Shown: positions 24,963 through 34,164, counted from the stretch's first letter. The stretch: DNA of 64,000 bases from Micromonospora rifamycinica (GCF_900090265.1 NZ_LT607752.1:5028001-5092000); one strand, 5' to 3'. Numbers and translations are program-made. The notes: generated from the sequence alone by a model not told the origin.

Positions 24963-26261
24963 TTGAGCCGCTTCGAGCGGGTACGCGGCCGGCTCCGCCG
25001 CGCGTACGAGTCCGGACGGGAGTCGGTCCGGGCGGGGCGTGCCGATCCGGCCGACGCCCCGGAGGGGGTCGGGGTGGCCACGCCGGCGTCGCCCGGCCCG
25101 GCGGCGGCGCCGTCGGCGACGGTGGTCGGGGCCGAGCCGCCGGCGGCCATGCACAACTCCACCTCCAGCCGGGACGACGCGGACGTGCCGCACGCGCTGC
25201 GGATCGCCGCCGCCTGGTCGTGGCGGCTGATCGTGATCGGCGTGGTCACCTGGGCGCTGCTCAGGATCGTCGGGACGATCAGCATCGTGATCATCCCGCT
25301 GGCGGTGGCGCTGCTGCTCTCCGCGCTGCTCGCCCCGGCGGTGGGTTGGCTGCTGCGGGTGCGGTTCCCCCGGTCGCTGGCGACGGGCGTGGTGATGGTC
25401 GGCGGCCTGGTCGCGGTCTTCGGCACGCTGACCCTGGTGGTCAACGAGTTCATCCAGGGTGTGCCGGAGCTGAGCGCGAAGTCGTCGCAGGGCGTGCGGC
25501 AGATCCAGGACTGGCTGAAGACCGGCCCGTTGCACCTGTCCGACAGCCAGCTCAACCGCTACATCGAAGAGGCGCAGGGCTGGATCAACGGCAACACCGA
25601 GAAGTTCACCAGCGGGGCGCTCGCCACCGCCGCCACCCTGGCCGAGGTGCTGACCGGCGCGGTCCTGGTGCTCTTCGCCACCTTCTTCTTCCTGCGCGAC
25701 GGCAACCGGATCTGGCGTTTCCTGGTCCGCCTGCTGCCGGTCGCCGCCCGGTGGAAGGTCGACGACGCCGGCCGGGCGTCCTGGGCGACGCTCGGCGCCT
25801 ACGTCCGGGCGACCGTGCTGGTGGCGTTCATCGACGCGGTGGGGATCGGCATCTTCCTGGTCGTCTTCGACATCCCGTTCGCCTTTCCGCTGGCCGCGCT
25901 GGTCTTCCTCGGCGCGTTCATCCCGATCGTCGGCGCGTTCCTCTCCGGGGTGGTGGCGGTGCTGGTGGCGCTGGTCGACAGCGGCCCGGTGACCGCCCTG
26001 ATCATCCTCGGCGTGGTGATCGGGGTGCAGCAGGTCGAGGGGCACCTGCTGCAACCGTTGATCATGGGTCGGGCGGTGGCCATCCACCCGCTGGCGGTGA
26101 TCATCGGGATCGCGGCCGGCGTGGTGCTCGCCGGCATCACCGGCGCGCTGGTCGCGGTGCCGCTGATCGCGGTGCTCAACACCGCCGTCCGCCGGCTGTC
26201 GGCCCGCAGCGTGCCGGACACCCCACCGGACGCCGTGGTGGTCGCCTCCCAGGCGCCCTGA
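24963..26261 (+). CDS. AI-2E family transporter
   Basis: The protein has 432 residues. TTG is chosen because AGGAGG ends 5 bases upstream; an in-frame GTG at 24957 overlaps that site. An 80-residue polar N-terminus is followed by about eight membrane segments typical of the YdiK/PerM family, including the late FLGAFIPIVGAFLSG and QQVEGHLLQPLIMGRAVAIHPLAVI. Family members move small molecules or ions (AI-2, Na+/H+); the cargo here is unknown. A hairpin separates it from the converging helicase gene. Confidence 0.92.
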   Translation: MSRFERVRGRLRRAYESGRESVRAGRADPADAPEGVGVATPASPGPAAAPSATVVGAEPPAAMHNSTSSRDDADVPHALRIAAAWSWRLIVIGVVTWALLRIVGTISIVIIPLAVALLLSALLAPAVGWLLRVRFPRSLATGVVMVGGLVAVFGTLTLVVNEFIQGVPELSAKSSQGVRQIQDWLKTGPLHLSDSQLNRYIEEAQGWINGNTEKFTSGALATAATLAEVLTGAVLVLFATFFFLRDGNRIWRFLVRLLPVAARWKVDDAGRASWATLGAYVRATVLVAFIDAVGIGIFLVVFDIPFAFPLAALVFLGAFIPIVGAFLSGVVAVLVALVDSGPVTALIILGVVIGVQQVEGHLLQPLIMGRAVAIHPLAVIIGIAAGVVLAGITGALVAVPLIAVLNTAVRRLSARSVPDTPPDAVVVASQAP

Positions 26262-26304
26262 CCACGGCGGAAGGACCGGCCCGTCCGGTCACCCCACGAC
26301 CCGC

Positions 26305-26342
26305 GGAAGCCGCCCGTTCCCCCTCGGGGGCGGGCGGCTTCC
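26305..26342. terminator. Bidirectional terminator
   Basis: GGAAGCCGCCCG (26305-26316) pairs perfectly with CGGGCGGCTTCC (26331-26342) between converging genes. Confidence 0.8.
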
Positions 26343-26349
26343 GGGTAGG

Positions 26350-28554
26350 TCACGCCTTGGCCAGGCGCTCCAACGCGCCCTGGGCCACCTCGGGGCGGGT
26401 GGTGTACCAGAACGGGGGCAGCGAACGGCGCAGGAACGGCCCGTAGCCGCGCGCCGTCTCCAGCCGCGAGTCGAGCACCGCCACCACCCCCCGGTCGCCG
26501 GTGGCCCGGATCAGCCGGCCCACCCCCTGGGCCAGCCGGACCGCCGCGATCGGCACGCTGACCGCCGAGAAGCCGGAGCCGCCGCCCGCGTCCACCGCCG
26601 CCGCGCGGGCCGCCGCCAGCGGCTCGTCGGGGCGCGGGAAGGGCAACCTGTCGATCACCACGAGCTGGCACGAGTCGCCGGGCACGTCCACCCCCTGCCA
26701 GAGCGACATCACCCCGAACAGGCAGCTCGACCGCTCCTCCCGGAACCGGCGGACCAGCAACGGCAACGCCTCCTCGCCCTGTAGCAGCACCGGCAGGTCG
26801 GTTTGCGCCCGGAGCAGCTCCGCGGCCTGCTGCGCTGCCCGCCGGGAGGAGAACAGCCCGAGGGTACGGCCACCGAGCGCGCCGACCAGCCGCAGCAACT
26901 CCGCACCGGCAGCCTCGGGTAGCCCGGAGACGCTGGGCCGGGGCAGGTGCGCGGCGACGTACAGGATGCCCTGGCGGGCGTAGTCGAAGGGTGAGCCGAC
27001 GTCCAGCGACGTCCAGCCCGGCCCCGAGGTGGCCGGCACCATGCCGGTGGCGGGTCGGCTGCCCGGGGCGGCGGCCACCCCGCCGGTGCCCGGGTCGCCG
27101 GCGGCGGTCCCGGCCGCCGTCCCGCCGCCGAGCACACCGGTGGACCGGCCGGCGGCGGCGGTGGCCAGCGCGGCGGCGGCCGGGGACGGCGGGGCGGGCG
27201 GCGGCGCCTCCAGCCCGAGCGCCCGCGCCACCGTGTCGAACCGGCCGCCCAGCGCCAGCGTCGCCGAGGTGGCGACCACCGTGCGCTCGTCGTACAGGTG
27301 GGCGGCGAGGGTGCCGGCGACCGACAGCGGCGCGACCACCAGCGCCCGCCGGCTGCCGTTGTCCGGCTTCTCCACCCAGGCCACGTCGTGGTCGGCCTCC
27401 TCCAGCAGCCGCTGCGCGGTGGTCGACAGCTCGTCGAGCACCGACTTGGCCTGCTGCTTGCGGACCGGGTCCGGGTCGTCGGCCTTGACGTCGCCGATCG
27501 CGTCGAGGGCGGCCCGGGTGGCCGCGTCGAGCAGGGTGCAGGCCTCCCGCAACGGGCCGGGCAGGCCGCCGGTGAGCCGGCCGGACGGGGCCTCGGCCAG
27601 CCCGACGGCGAGCGCGTCGCCGGCCTCGGTGAGCCGGTCGGCGACGTCCGGCCGCAGCAACGGCCGGGCGCGGCGGGCGGACCGGTCGATCAGCTCCGGC
27701 ACCAGCTCGGCCTGGGCCGCCGAGGAGACCCGGTCGGCCAGCTCGTGCGCCTCGTCGACGATCAGCAGCTTGTGCGGCGGGACGATGTGCCGACCGGCCA
27801 GCATGTCCACCGCGAGCAGGCTGTGGTTGGTGACCACGATGTCGGCCTCCCGGGCGCGGGCGCGGGAGGCCTCGGCGAAGCACTCCTGACCGAACGGGCA
27901 GCGGGACGCTCCCACGCACTCCCGGGCGGGCATCGAGGCCAGCCGCCACGCCTGGTCGTCGACGCCCGGGTCCAGCTCGTCCCGGTCGCCGGTGTCGGTC
28001 TTCTCGGCCCAGTCGCGCAGCCGCTGGATCTGCTTGCCCATCCGACCGGCCTCACCGAGCCACTTCGTCCCGCCCCCGGGCCGGGCGGCGGGGGCGTCGA
28101 AGAGGGTGTCCTCCGGTTCGTCCTCGGTGGAGTTGTCCAACCGGGCCAGGCAGAGGTAGTGGTGCCGGCCCTTGAGCACGGCGAAGGTGGGGCGGCGGCC
28201 GAGCAGCGGCTCGACCGCGTCGGCGAGCCGGGGCAGGTCGTGCTCGACCAGCTGGGACTGCAACGCCAGGGTGGCGGTGGAGACCACCACCGGGCCGTCC
28301 ACGGTCAACGCCGGGGCCAGGTAGGCCAGCGACTTGCCGGTGCCGGTGCCGGCCTGCACCAACAGGTGCTCCCGGGCGGCCACGCTGCGCTCGATCGCCT
28401 CGGTCATCTGCTGCTGGCCCGGCCGGGCCGCGCCGCCGGGCACCGCGCCGACCGCCGCCGCGAGCAGTTCGGTGCCGCTCGGCCGGCCGCCACGCCGCCG
28501 TCCGGAGCGGGCCGAGGGGGTGCTGGGGCCGGCGGCGGTACGGGACGCAGTCAC
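26350..28554 (-). CDS. dinG: DinG/XPD-type ATP-dependent DNA helicase
   Basis: The protein has 734 residues from the GTG at 28554; TACCGT six bases upstream decides the start over in-frame codons further out. Motif I is AGTGTGKS. Cysteines in RECVGASRCPFGQECF plus an earlier one could hold an iron-sulfur cluster. The DEAH box is VDEAHELAD, and the C-terminal motif VI region is QGVGRLIRATGD. An Ala/Gly-rich insert (about residues 450-520) is low-complexity. Expected to be a 5'-3' helicase in repair or in resolving DNA structures. Confidence 0.92.
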   Translation of the reverse strand: MTASRTAAGPSTPSARSGRRRGGRPSGTELLAAAVGAVPGGAARPGQQQMTEAIERSVAAREHLLVQAGTGTGKSLAYLAPALTVDGPVVVSTATLALQSQLVEHDLPRLADAVEPLLGRRPTFAVLKGRHHYLCLARLDNSTEDEPEDTLFDAPAARPGGGTKWLGEAGRMGKQIQRLRDWAEKTDTGDRDELDPGVDDQAWRLASMPARECVGASRCPFGQECFAEASRARAREADIVVTNHSLLAVDMLAGRHIVPPHKLLIVDEAHELADRVSSAAQAELVPELIDRSARRARPLLRPDVADRLTEAGDALAVGLAEAPSGRLTGGLPGPLREACTLLDAATRAALDAIGDVKADDPDPVRKQQAKSVLDELSTTAQRLLEEADHDVAWVEKPDNGSRRALVVAPLSVAGTLAAHLYDERTVVATSATLALGGRFDTVARALGLEAPPPAPPSPAAAALATAAAGRSTGVLGGGTAAGTAAGDPGTGGVAAAPGSRPATGMVPATSGPGWTSLDVGSPFDYARQGILYVAAHLPRPSVSGLPEAAGAELLRLVGALGGRTLGLFSSRRAAQQAAELLRAQTDLPVLLQGEEALPLLVRRFREERSSCLFGVMSLWQGVDVPGDSCQLVVIDRLPFPRPDEPLAAARAAAVDAGGGSGFSAVSVPIAAVRLAQGVGRLIRATGDRGVVAVLDSRLETARGYGPFLRRSLPPFWYTTRPEVAQGALERLAKA

Positions 28555-28560
28555 CGTGCG

Positions 28561-28566
28561 ACGGTA
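28561..28566 (-). promoter_or_regulatory. Leaderless -10 of dinG
   Basis: TACCGT, then 6 bases to the GTG. Confidence 0.55.
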
Positions 28567-28680
28567 CCCGTCGCCGCCGACACGCCGCCCGCCGCTGCCC
28601 CCGCGTGGCGCGGTCACCGTGCGGATTGTCGTCACTGCTGACCGGTCACCTCCCTACGGCGACGGATGGGCGGAATCGGC

Positions 28681-28686
28681 TAGGGT
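28681..28686 (+). promoter_or_regulatory. Leaderless -10 of the DUF402 gene
   Basis: TAGGGT, then 7 bases to the ATG at 28694. Confidence 0.6.
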
Positions 28687-28693
28687 GCGACTC

Positions 28694-29200
28694 ATGCCGA
28701 GCGACACGGTCCGCGTGATCTACCGCAAGTACGACGGCAGCGCCCACCGTGACTACCCGGCCCGCCTGCTGACCGAGGACGACCTCGGGGTGTGGCTCGG
28801 GGTGACCGCCGGTACCGCGTCGGTCTACCACGGCCGACCCTCGGTGGAGCAGATCCCCTTCGTCCTGCTGGTGCCGCATCAGGCCTGGTGGACGGGCATG
28901 TTCAACCCGCCGCCGAGGACCAGCGAGGTCTACTGCGACATCACCACCCCGGCCCGCTGGGAGGGCGACGACACGGTCCACCTGATCGATCTCGACCTGG
29001 ACGTGGTGCGTCGCCGGGCCACCGGCCTGGTGGAGTTGCGCGACGAGGACGAGTTCGCCGAGCACCGGGTGCGGTTCGGCTACCCGGACGAGGCGGTGGC
29101 GCAGGCCCGGGCGGCGGCGACCCGGCTGCTCACCGCCCTCGGCGACGGCACCGAACCGTTCGCCTCGGCGTACCGCACGTGGCTGGCCCTGGTGGTCTGA
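28694..29200 (+). CDS. DUF402 / FomD-like protein
   Basis: The protein has 168 residues; the start is set by its leaderless -10. The pattern is that of DUF402 proteins: an N-terminal beta segment (DTVRVIYRKYDGSAHRDYPARLL), then WWTGMFNPPPRTSEVYCDITTPARW and VHLIDLDLDVVRR...VELRDEDEFAEHR, with clustered Asp and Glu residues. Known relatives include FomD, a nucleotide hydrolase acting on CMP adducts. The exact substrate here is unknown. Confidence 0.87.
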   Translation: MPSDTVRVIYRKYDGSAHRDYPARLLTEDDLGVWLGVTAGTASVYHGRPSVEQIPFVLLVPHQAWWTGMFNPPPRTSEVYCDITTPARWEGDDTVHLIDLDLDVVRRRATGLVELRDEDEFAEHRVRFGYPDEAVAQARAAATRLLTALGDGTEPFASAYRTWLALVV

Positions 29201-29243
29201 CCCGACGGCCCGGGTGCGGCGGCGGGATCGGTCGGGGTCGGGG

Positions 29244-30215
29244 TCACCAGCGTGGCGGCCAGGTGGCGGCCGGGTCGAGGTCGGGCAGCCGGTGCAGCTT
29301 GTCCGGGTTGAGCTGGTTGAACAGGCCGCTGATCCGGCCGTCGTGCACGGCGAAGCCGGTGACCATCCGTAGCGGGCGGCCGTCGGGCGTGACCGTCTCC
29401 AGGTGCAGCCCGAGCACCCCGTCCACCAGCACCGGCTCGGCCCGGAGCCGCTGGCCGTAGCGGCCGGCCCGGGTGAAGAGGCCGAGCAGGAACCGGGCCA
29501 CCGGGTCGGCCCCGACGACCGGTCGGCGGGCCGCCGGAAAGTGCCCCCCGCCGTCGCCGATCAGCACCACGTCCGGGGCGAGTACCCGCACCAGCGTGTC
29601 CAGGTCGCCCGACTCGGTCGCGGCGGCGAAGGCGGCGAGCACCTCGCGCTGCTCGGCCGGGCCGGCGGTGTGCCGGGGCGCGTCGGTGGCGGTGACCGCC
29701 CGACGGGCCCGGGAGGCGAGCTGGCGGGCCGCCTCGGGGGTGCTCGCCAGCACCTCGGCGACCCGGGCGAACGGCACCGCGAAGACGTCGTGCAGGACGA
29801 AGGCGACCCGCTGCTCGGGGGTGAGCCGTTCCAGGACGACCAGCAGCGCGGTGCCGAGCCGGTCGCGCCGGACCGCCCGGTCGGCCGGGTCGGGGGCGAA
29901 GCCGTCCGGCTCCGGCCCGCCGGCGCGCCACGGCGTGACCACCGGCTCCGGCAGCCACTGACCCGGGTACGTCTCCCGGCGGACCCGGGCCGAGCGCAGC
30001 ACGTCGAGGCAGATCCGGGCGCAGGTGGTGGTGAGCCAGCCGCCCAGGTGCCGGATCTCGGCGCGGCTGCGCGGATCGGCGAGCGCCCCGGAGTACCGCA
30101 GCCAGGTCTCCTGGACGGCGTCCTCCGCCTCGCTGCGGCTGCCCAGCATCCGGTGGGCCAGCGCGGTCAACCGCCCGCGTTCGGCCTCGAACTCCGCCAC
30201 CAGGTCCACCGTCAC
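29244..30215 (-). CDS. sigJ: ECF41-type sigma factor
   Basis: The protein has 323 residues from the second of two adjacent GTG codons, 6 bases after GGGAGGG. Regions sigma2 (RMLGSRSEAEDAVQETWLR) and sigma4 (VLERLTPEQRVAFVLHD...VAEVLASTPEAARQLASRAR) are followed by a SnoaL-like C-terminal domain. The ECF41 linker motif WLPEP lies at 87-91, and the conserved DGGG(K/H) and NPDKL motifs at 221-225 and 303-307. In this group the C-terminal extension modulates activity instead of an anti-sigma factor. The usual carboxymuconolactone-decarboxylase-like partner gene is not adjacent. Confidence 0.93.
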   Translation of the reverse strand: MTVDLVAEFEAERGRLTALAHRMLGSRSEAEDAVQETWLRYSGALADPRSRAEIRHLGGWLTTTCARICLDVLRSARVRRETYPGQWLPEPVVTPWRAGGPEPDGFAPDPADRAVRRDRLGTALLVVLERLTPEQRVAFVLHDVFAVPFARVAEVLASTPEAARQLASRARRAVTATDAPRHTAGPAEQREVLAAFAAATESGDLDTLVRVLAPDVVLIGDGGGHFPAARRPVVGADPVARFLLGLFTRAGRYGQRLRAEPVLVDGVLGLHLETVTPDGRPLRMVTGFAVHDGRISGLFNQLNPDKLHRLPDLDPAATWPPRW

Positions 30216-30369
30216 CACGATCCCTCCCGTTCGGCCGGTCCCCGACGGAACCGGATCCTCCCCGCCCACCGGACGGCGGGGCGCCCCGAAACGTGACATC
30301 CGAGCCGCGTCCCGTCCACCCCCCGGAGCCCGGGAGGCGGGGAGGGCGGGGGTGGGCGAGGATCGGGGA

Positions 30370-31338
30370 ATGCGTGCAGACGAGGAGACGGAGATCGTCG
30401 TACCCGCTGGTGGGCCGGTACGGCGGTGGTTGCGGGTGGCGTCGGACGGTGGGCCGGTCGATCTCGGCGCGGTGGATCCCCGGTCCACCCCGGGCCTTCC
30501 GGCGGCGGGTGAGGGGAAGGAGCGCAAGCTCTGGGCGCGGCGGCAGGTCGAGCTGATCGGTGCCGGGCTGGCCCGGCAGCAGGAGATGCTCTTCGCCACC
30601 GCGGCGGCCGGGGCGCACGCGGCCCAGGCCTCGACCCCGACCAGGGGCGGTGCCGGGCTGGGCCGGGGTCGGCCGGGTCGGCTGCTGCTGGTGCTCCAGG
30701 CGATGGACTGCGGGGGCAAGGACGGCACGGTCAAGCGGGTGGCCGGGGCGATGAACCCGCTCGGCCTGCACATCCGGTCGTTCGGCCCGCCGACCCGGCA
30801 GGAGCTGCGGCACGATTTCCTGTGGCGGATCCGCCGGGCGTTGCCGCCACCCGGCTACGTCGGCGTCTTCAACCGCTCGCACTACGAGGACGTGCTGGTG
30901 GCCCGGGTCGACGCACTGGTGCCGGAGCGGACCTGGCGGTCCCGGTACGACCAGATCAACGCCTTCGAGCGGGAGCTGGTCGACGGGGGCGTGACAGTGG
31001 TGAAGGTGATGCTGCACATCTCCCCGCAGGAGCAGGCGCGGCGGTTGGCGCAGCGGCTGACCGACCCGACGAAGCACTGGAAGTACCAGCCGAGCGATCT
31101 CGACTCCCGGGCGCGGTGGGACGACTACCAGGCGGCGTACGCGGAGGCGCTGGGGCGGTGCGACACGGACGCCGCGCCCTGGTTCGTGGTGCCGGCGGAC
31201 CGTAAGTGGTACCGGGACTGGGCGGTGGCGCACCTGCTGCGGGAGACGTTCGAGGGTCTTGATCTGGGGTATCCGGCTGCCGGTTTCGACGTGGAACGGG
31301 AGCTGCGGCGGTTGGCGAGTGGCGGCGGGGACGGCTGA
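30370..31338 (+). CDS. ppk2: Polyphosphate kinase 2 family protein
   Basis: The protein has 322 residues, with GAGGA 8 bases before the ATG. The PPK2 fold is clear: Walker A MDCGGKDGT near residue 115, the lid NRSHYEDVL near 175, and RWDDYQAAYAEAL and DRKWYRDW near the C-terminus. PPK2 enzymes transfer phosphate between polyphosphate and nucleotides, usually making NTP or NDP. The gene ends exactly where a PHO box begins and leads into DUF47-pit, so polyphosphate and phosphate uptake genes are neighbours. Confidence 0.93.
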   Translation: MRADEETEIVVPAGGPVRRWLRVASDGGPVDLGAVDPRSTPGLPAAGEGKERKLWARRQVELIGAGLARQQEMLFATAAAGAHAAQASTPTRGGAGLGRGRPGRLLLVLQAMDCGGKDGTVKRVAGAMNPLGLHIRSFGPPTRQELRHDFLWRIRRALPPPGYVGVFNRSHYEDVLVARVDALVPERTWRSRYDQINAFERELVDGGVTVVKVMLHISPQEQARRLAQRLTDPTKHWKYQPSDLDSRARWDDYQAAYAEALGRCDTDAAPWFVVPADRKWYRDWAVAHLLRETFEGLDLGYPAAGFDVERELRRLASGGGDG

Positions 31339-31371
31339 GGTGAACGGCAGGTGAACGAGTGGTGAATCGGG
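31339..31371 (+). promoter_or_regulatory. PHO box (PhoP-binding direct repeats)
   Basis: Three 11-bp units begin GGTGAAC (31339), GGTGAAC (31350) and GGTGAAT (31361). This is the GTTCACC-type repeat of actinobacterial PHO boxes read from the other strand. It starts at the base after the ppk2 stop and lies upstream of a -10 TAGCAT at 31417-31422. Confidence 0.85.
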
Positions 31372-31416
31372 TCTGACCGGGGGTAGGCCGGCGACGACCC
31401 GCCCCGGTGGGGTACC

Positions 31417-31422
31417 TAGCAT
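31417..31422 (+). promoter_or_regulatory. -10 of the DUF47-pit operon
   Basis: TAGCAT. The -35 is weak, as expected for an activator-dependent promoter, and the transcript would have a leader of about 55 bases. Confidence 0.5.
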
Positions 31423-31484
31423 GCTTCAGCGGACGCCCCCTGGGGCGGCGGCCACCCTTCTACCGACACGACGAGGTCCGTGCT

Positions 31485-32111
31485 GTGAAGTTTTCCTTCC
31501 GTCCCACCGAGGGCGCTTTCTACGAGCTCTTCACCAGGGCCGCGCAGAACCTGGTGAAGGGCACCGAGCTGCTCAACGAGCTGGCCCTGCCCGGCGTCGA
31601 CGTGCAGTCGGTCAGCGAACGGCTGACCGAGGTCGAGCACGACAGCGACCAGATCACCCACGATCTCTACAAGAAGATCAACTCCACCTTCATCACGCCG
31701 TTCGACCGGGAGGACATCTACCGGTTGGGTTCGCTGCTCGACGACGTGATGGACCACCTGGAGGCGGTCGGCAACCTGCTCTACCTGTACGGCCTCACCA
31801 AGCTCCCGTCGCTGCCGCGCGAACTGCACGAGCTGGTCAACGTGCTCGACCTCCAGGCCAAGCTGACCGCCGAGGCGATGCCCCGGCTCAAGTCGATGAA
31901 GGACCTGGAGGACTACTGGATCGAGTGCAACCGGCTGGAGAACGACGGCGACCAGGCGTACCGGATGCTGCTGGTCCGGCTCTTCTCGGGCGAGTACGAC
32001 GCGCTGACGGTGCTGAAGATGAAGGAGGTCGCCGACGAGCTGGAGGCCGCCTGCGACGCCTTCGAGCACGTGGCGAACACGGTCGAGACCATCGCGGTCA
32101 AGGAGTCCTGA
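31485..32111 (+). CDS. DUF47 family phosphate-transport accessory protein
   Basis: The protein has 208 residues from a GTG about 8 bases after GAGG. It is all-helical and PhoU-like: EVEHDSDQITHDLYKKINSTFITPFDREDIYRLGSLLDDVMDHLE is the DUF47 hallmark. These cytoplasmic proteins are encoded with Pit transporters and are thought to regulate them. Pit starts 4 bases after this stop, and the PHO box upstream predicts induction at low phosphate. Confidence 0.95.
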   Translation: MKFSFRPTEGAFYELFTRAAQNLVKGTELLNELALPGVDVQSVSERLTEVEHDSDQITHDLYKKINSTFITPFDREDIYRLGSLLDDVMDHLEAVGNLLYLYGLTKLPSLPRELHELVNVLDLQAKLTAEAMPRLKSMKDLEDYWIECNRLENDGDQAYRMLLVRLFSGEYDALTVLKMKEVADELEAACDAFEHVANTVETIAVKES

Positions 32112-32115
32112 TCCT

Positions 32116-33120
32116 GTGAGTCCCGAACTCATCGCCGTGTTGGCGGTGATCGCGGTGGCCCTGGCGTTCGACTACACCAACGGCTTCCACGACGCCGCCA
32201 ACGCGATCGCGACAAGCGTCTCCACCCGCGCCCTGACACCCCGGTTCGCCCTCGGGCTCGCCGCGGTGGGCAACTTCGTCGGCGCGCACTTCGGTGCCGG
32301 CGTGGCCAAGACCGTCGGCGACGGCCTGGTCACCCTCCCCACCGGCGTGGGCAGTCTCGGGGTGGTCTTCGCCGGGGTGCTCGGCGCGATCGCCTGGAAC
32401 CTGATCACCTGGTACTTCGGCCTGCCGTCGTCGTCCTCGCACGCGCTGTTCGGCGGGCTGGTCGGGGCGACCCTGCTCTCCACCGGCGGTGTCGTGCAGT
32501 GGGTGACCATCGGCGAGAAGGTCATCCTGCCGATGGTGCTCTCGCCGATCATCGGCCTCACCCTCGGTTACCTGCTGATGCTGGCCATCCTCTGGACGTT
32601 CCGCAAGGGGCAGCCGGGCAAGCTCAACCGGGGCTTCCGCTGGGCGCAGACCGCCTCGGCGGCGGCCATGTCGGTCGGCCACGGCATGCAGGACGCCGCC
32701 AAGACCATGGGCATCGTGGTGCTGGCCCTCTACACCGGTGGCTTCCAGGACGACAAGACGCACATCCCGGGGTGGGTCTTCTGGACCTCGGCGACCATGC
32801 TGGCGCTCGGCACGTACGCCGGTGGTTGGCGGATCATCCGGACCCTCGGCCGCAAGATCATCGATCTGGGTCCGCCGGAGGGCTTCGCCGCCGAGACGGT
32901 AGCCAGTGCGGTGCTCTACTTCAACGCGCTGGTGCTGAAGGCCCCGATCTCCACCACCCACACGATCACCTCGGCGATCATGGGGGTGGGTGCCACCAAG
33001 CGGCTCTCCGCGGTCCGCTGGAACGTGGCCGGCAACATCGTGCTGGCCTGGATCATCACCTTCCCGGCCGCCGCGCTGATCGCCTGCCTGACCTACCTGG
33101 TGGTCCGCCCGCTGTTCTGA
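32116..33120 (+). CDS. pit: Low-affinity phosphate transporter Pit
   Basis: The protein has 334 residues; the GTG follows AAGGAGT at the end of the DUF47 gene, so the two are co-translated. The two inverted PD001131-type motifs are present: AFDYTNGFHDAANAIATSVSTRAL near the start, and FNALVLKAPISTTHTITSAIMGVG near the end. About ten membrane segments are visible. It imports metal-phosphate by proton symport. Regulation by the upstream PHO box would resemble the Streptomyces PhoP-controlled pit gene. Confidence 0.96.
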   Translation: MSPELIAVLAVIAVALAFDYTNGFHDAANAIATSVSTRALTPRFALGLAAVGNFVGAHFGAGVAKTVGDGLVTLPTGVGSLGVVFAGVLGAIAWNLITWYFGLPSSSSHALFGGLVGATLLSTGGVVQWVTIGEKVILPMVLSPIIGLTLGYLLMLAILWTFRKGQPGKLNRGFRWAQTASAAAMSVGHGMQDAAKTMGIVVLALYTGGFQDDKTHIPGWVFWTSATMLALGTYAGGWRIIRTLGRKIIDLGPPEGFAAETVASAVLYFNALVLKAPISTTHTITSAIMGVGATKRLSAVRWNVAGNIVLAWIITFPAAALIACLTYLVVRPLF

Positions 33121-33127
33121 GCCGTGC

Positions 33128-33178
33128 CGGGAAGGGCACTCGGCACCGCCCCGCGCGGTCGCGCCGGTGCCCTTCCCG
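33128..33178 (+). terminator. Terminator after pit
   Basis: CGGGAAGGGCAC (33128-33139) pairs with GTGCCCTTCCCG (33167-33178), a 12-bp stem with a GC-rich loop, between converging genes. Confidence 0.75.
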
Positions 33179-33183
33179 ACAGC

Positions 33184-34152
33184 TCAGGAGTAGTCGACGC
33201 CGATCTGCGCCCGGATGTCGTCCAACAGCGCCATCACCTCCAGCGTGACCGCGTGCGGCACCAGGGGGCTCTCGGTCAGCCCGGCCGCCAGGCAGCGCTG
33301 CACCTCGGCGGCTTCGTACTGGTACCCGCCGCCGGCCGGGTCGTCGGTGAGCGTCTCGGGCTCGGCCCCGGCCCGGTGCAGCACCGCCGACCCGGGGCGG
33401 AAGAACGGCTCGGGCAGCTCGATCCGGCCGGTGCTGCCGGTGATCGCGGCGGTCAGCGGGGTCGCCCCGACCATCCCGCAGCCGAGCGTGGCGACCGCCC
33501 CCGAGTCGTACCCGAGGACGATGCCGGTGTTCTCGTCCACCCCCTCCGGGCTGAGCCTGGCCCAGGCCCGCACGTGCTGCGGGACGCCGAGCAGCAGGTG
33601 GGCCAGGCTGACCGGGTAGACGCCCAGGTCGAGCAGCGCGCCGCCGCCGAGCGCCGGATTGCGCATCCGGTGCTCAGGCGGGAACGGCCCGGCCACCCCG
33701 AAGTCGGCCCGGACGCCGGTCACCTCGCCGATCGCGCCCGCCCGGACCAGCTCGACCAGGCGCAGGATCAGCGGGTTGGTCCGCATCCACATGGCCTCCA
33801 TCAGGAAGACCCCCCGGGACCGGGCCAGCTCGACCAGCTCGGTGCTGGTGGCCAGGTCGAGGGTGAACGGCTTCTCCAGCAGCACCGCCCGGCCGGCCTC
33901 CAGGCAGACCCGGGCGGCCTCGTGGTGGGCGGCGTGCGGGGTCGCCACGTAGATCGCGTCCAGCTCGTCGTCGGCCGCCAGCTCCGCCCACGAGCCGTGG
34001 GCGCGGGTGGCCCCGTAGCGGGCGGCGAACCGTTCGGCGCTCTCCGCCGTCCGCGAGCCGACCGCGACCAGCTCGGCCCCCGGCACCAGGCGTAGATCCT
34101 CGGCGAACCGGCCGGCGATGTGGCCGGTGGACAAAATCCCCCAACGTGTCAT
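33184..34152 (-). CDS. Gfo/Idh/MocA family oxidoreductase
   Basis: The protein has 322 residues, with a leaderless -10 six bases before the ATG. The N-terminal dinucleotide fold carries WGILSTGHIAGRFAEDL, and EKPFTLD near residue 94 has the conserved catalytic Lys of the EKP motif. The C-terminal domain has GGGALLDLGVYPVSLAHLLLG. Such enzymes oxidise or reduce sugars, inositols or related polyols. Substrate not determined. Confidence 0.92.
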   Translation of the reverse strand: MTRWGILSTGHIAGRFAEDLRLVPGAELVAVGSRTAESAERFAARYGATRAHGSWAELAADDELDAIYVATPHAAHHEAARVCLEAGRAVLLEKPFTLDLATSTELVELARSRGVFLMEAMWMRTNPLILRLVELVRAGAIGEVTGVRADFGVAGPFPPEHRMRNPALGGGALLDLGVYPVSLAHLLLGVPQHVRAWARLSPEGVDENTGIVLGYDSGAVATLGCGMVGATPLTAAITGSTGRIELPEPFFRPGSAVLHRAGAEPETLTDDPAGGGYQYEAAEVQRCLAAGLTESPLVPHAVTLEVMALLDDIRAQIGVDYS

Positions 34153-34158
34153 GCGTTC

Positions 34159-34164
34159 ACGCTA
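34159..34164 (-). promoter_or_regulatory. Leaderless -10 of the Gfo/Idh gene
   Basis: TAGCGT, then 6 bases to the ATG. Confidence 0.6.
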
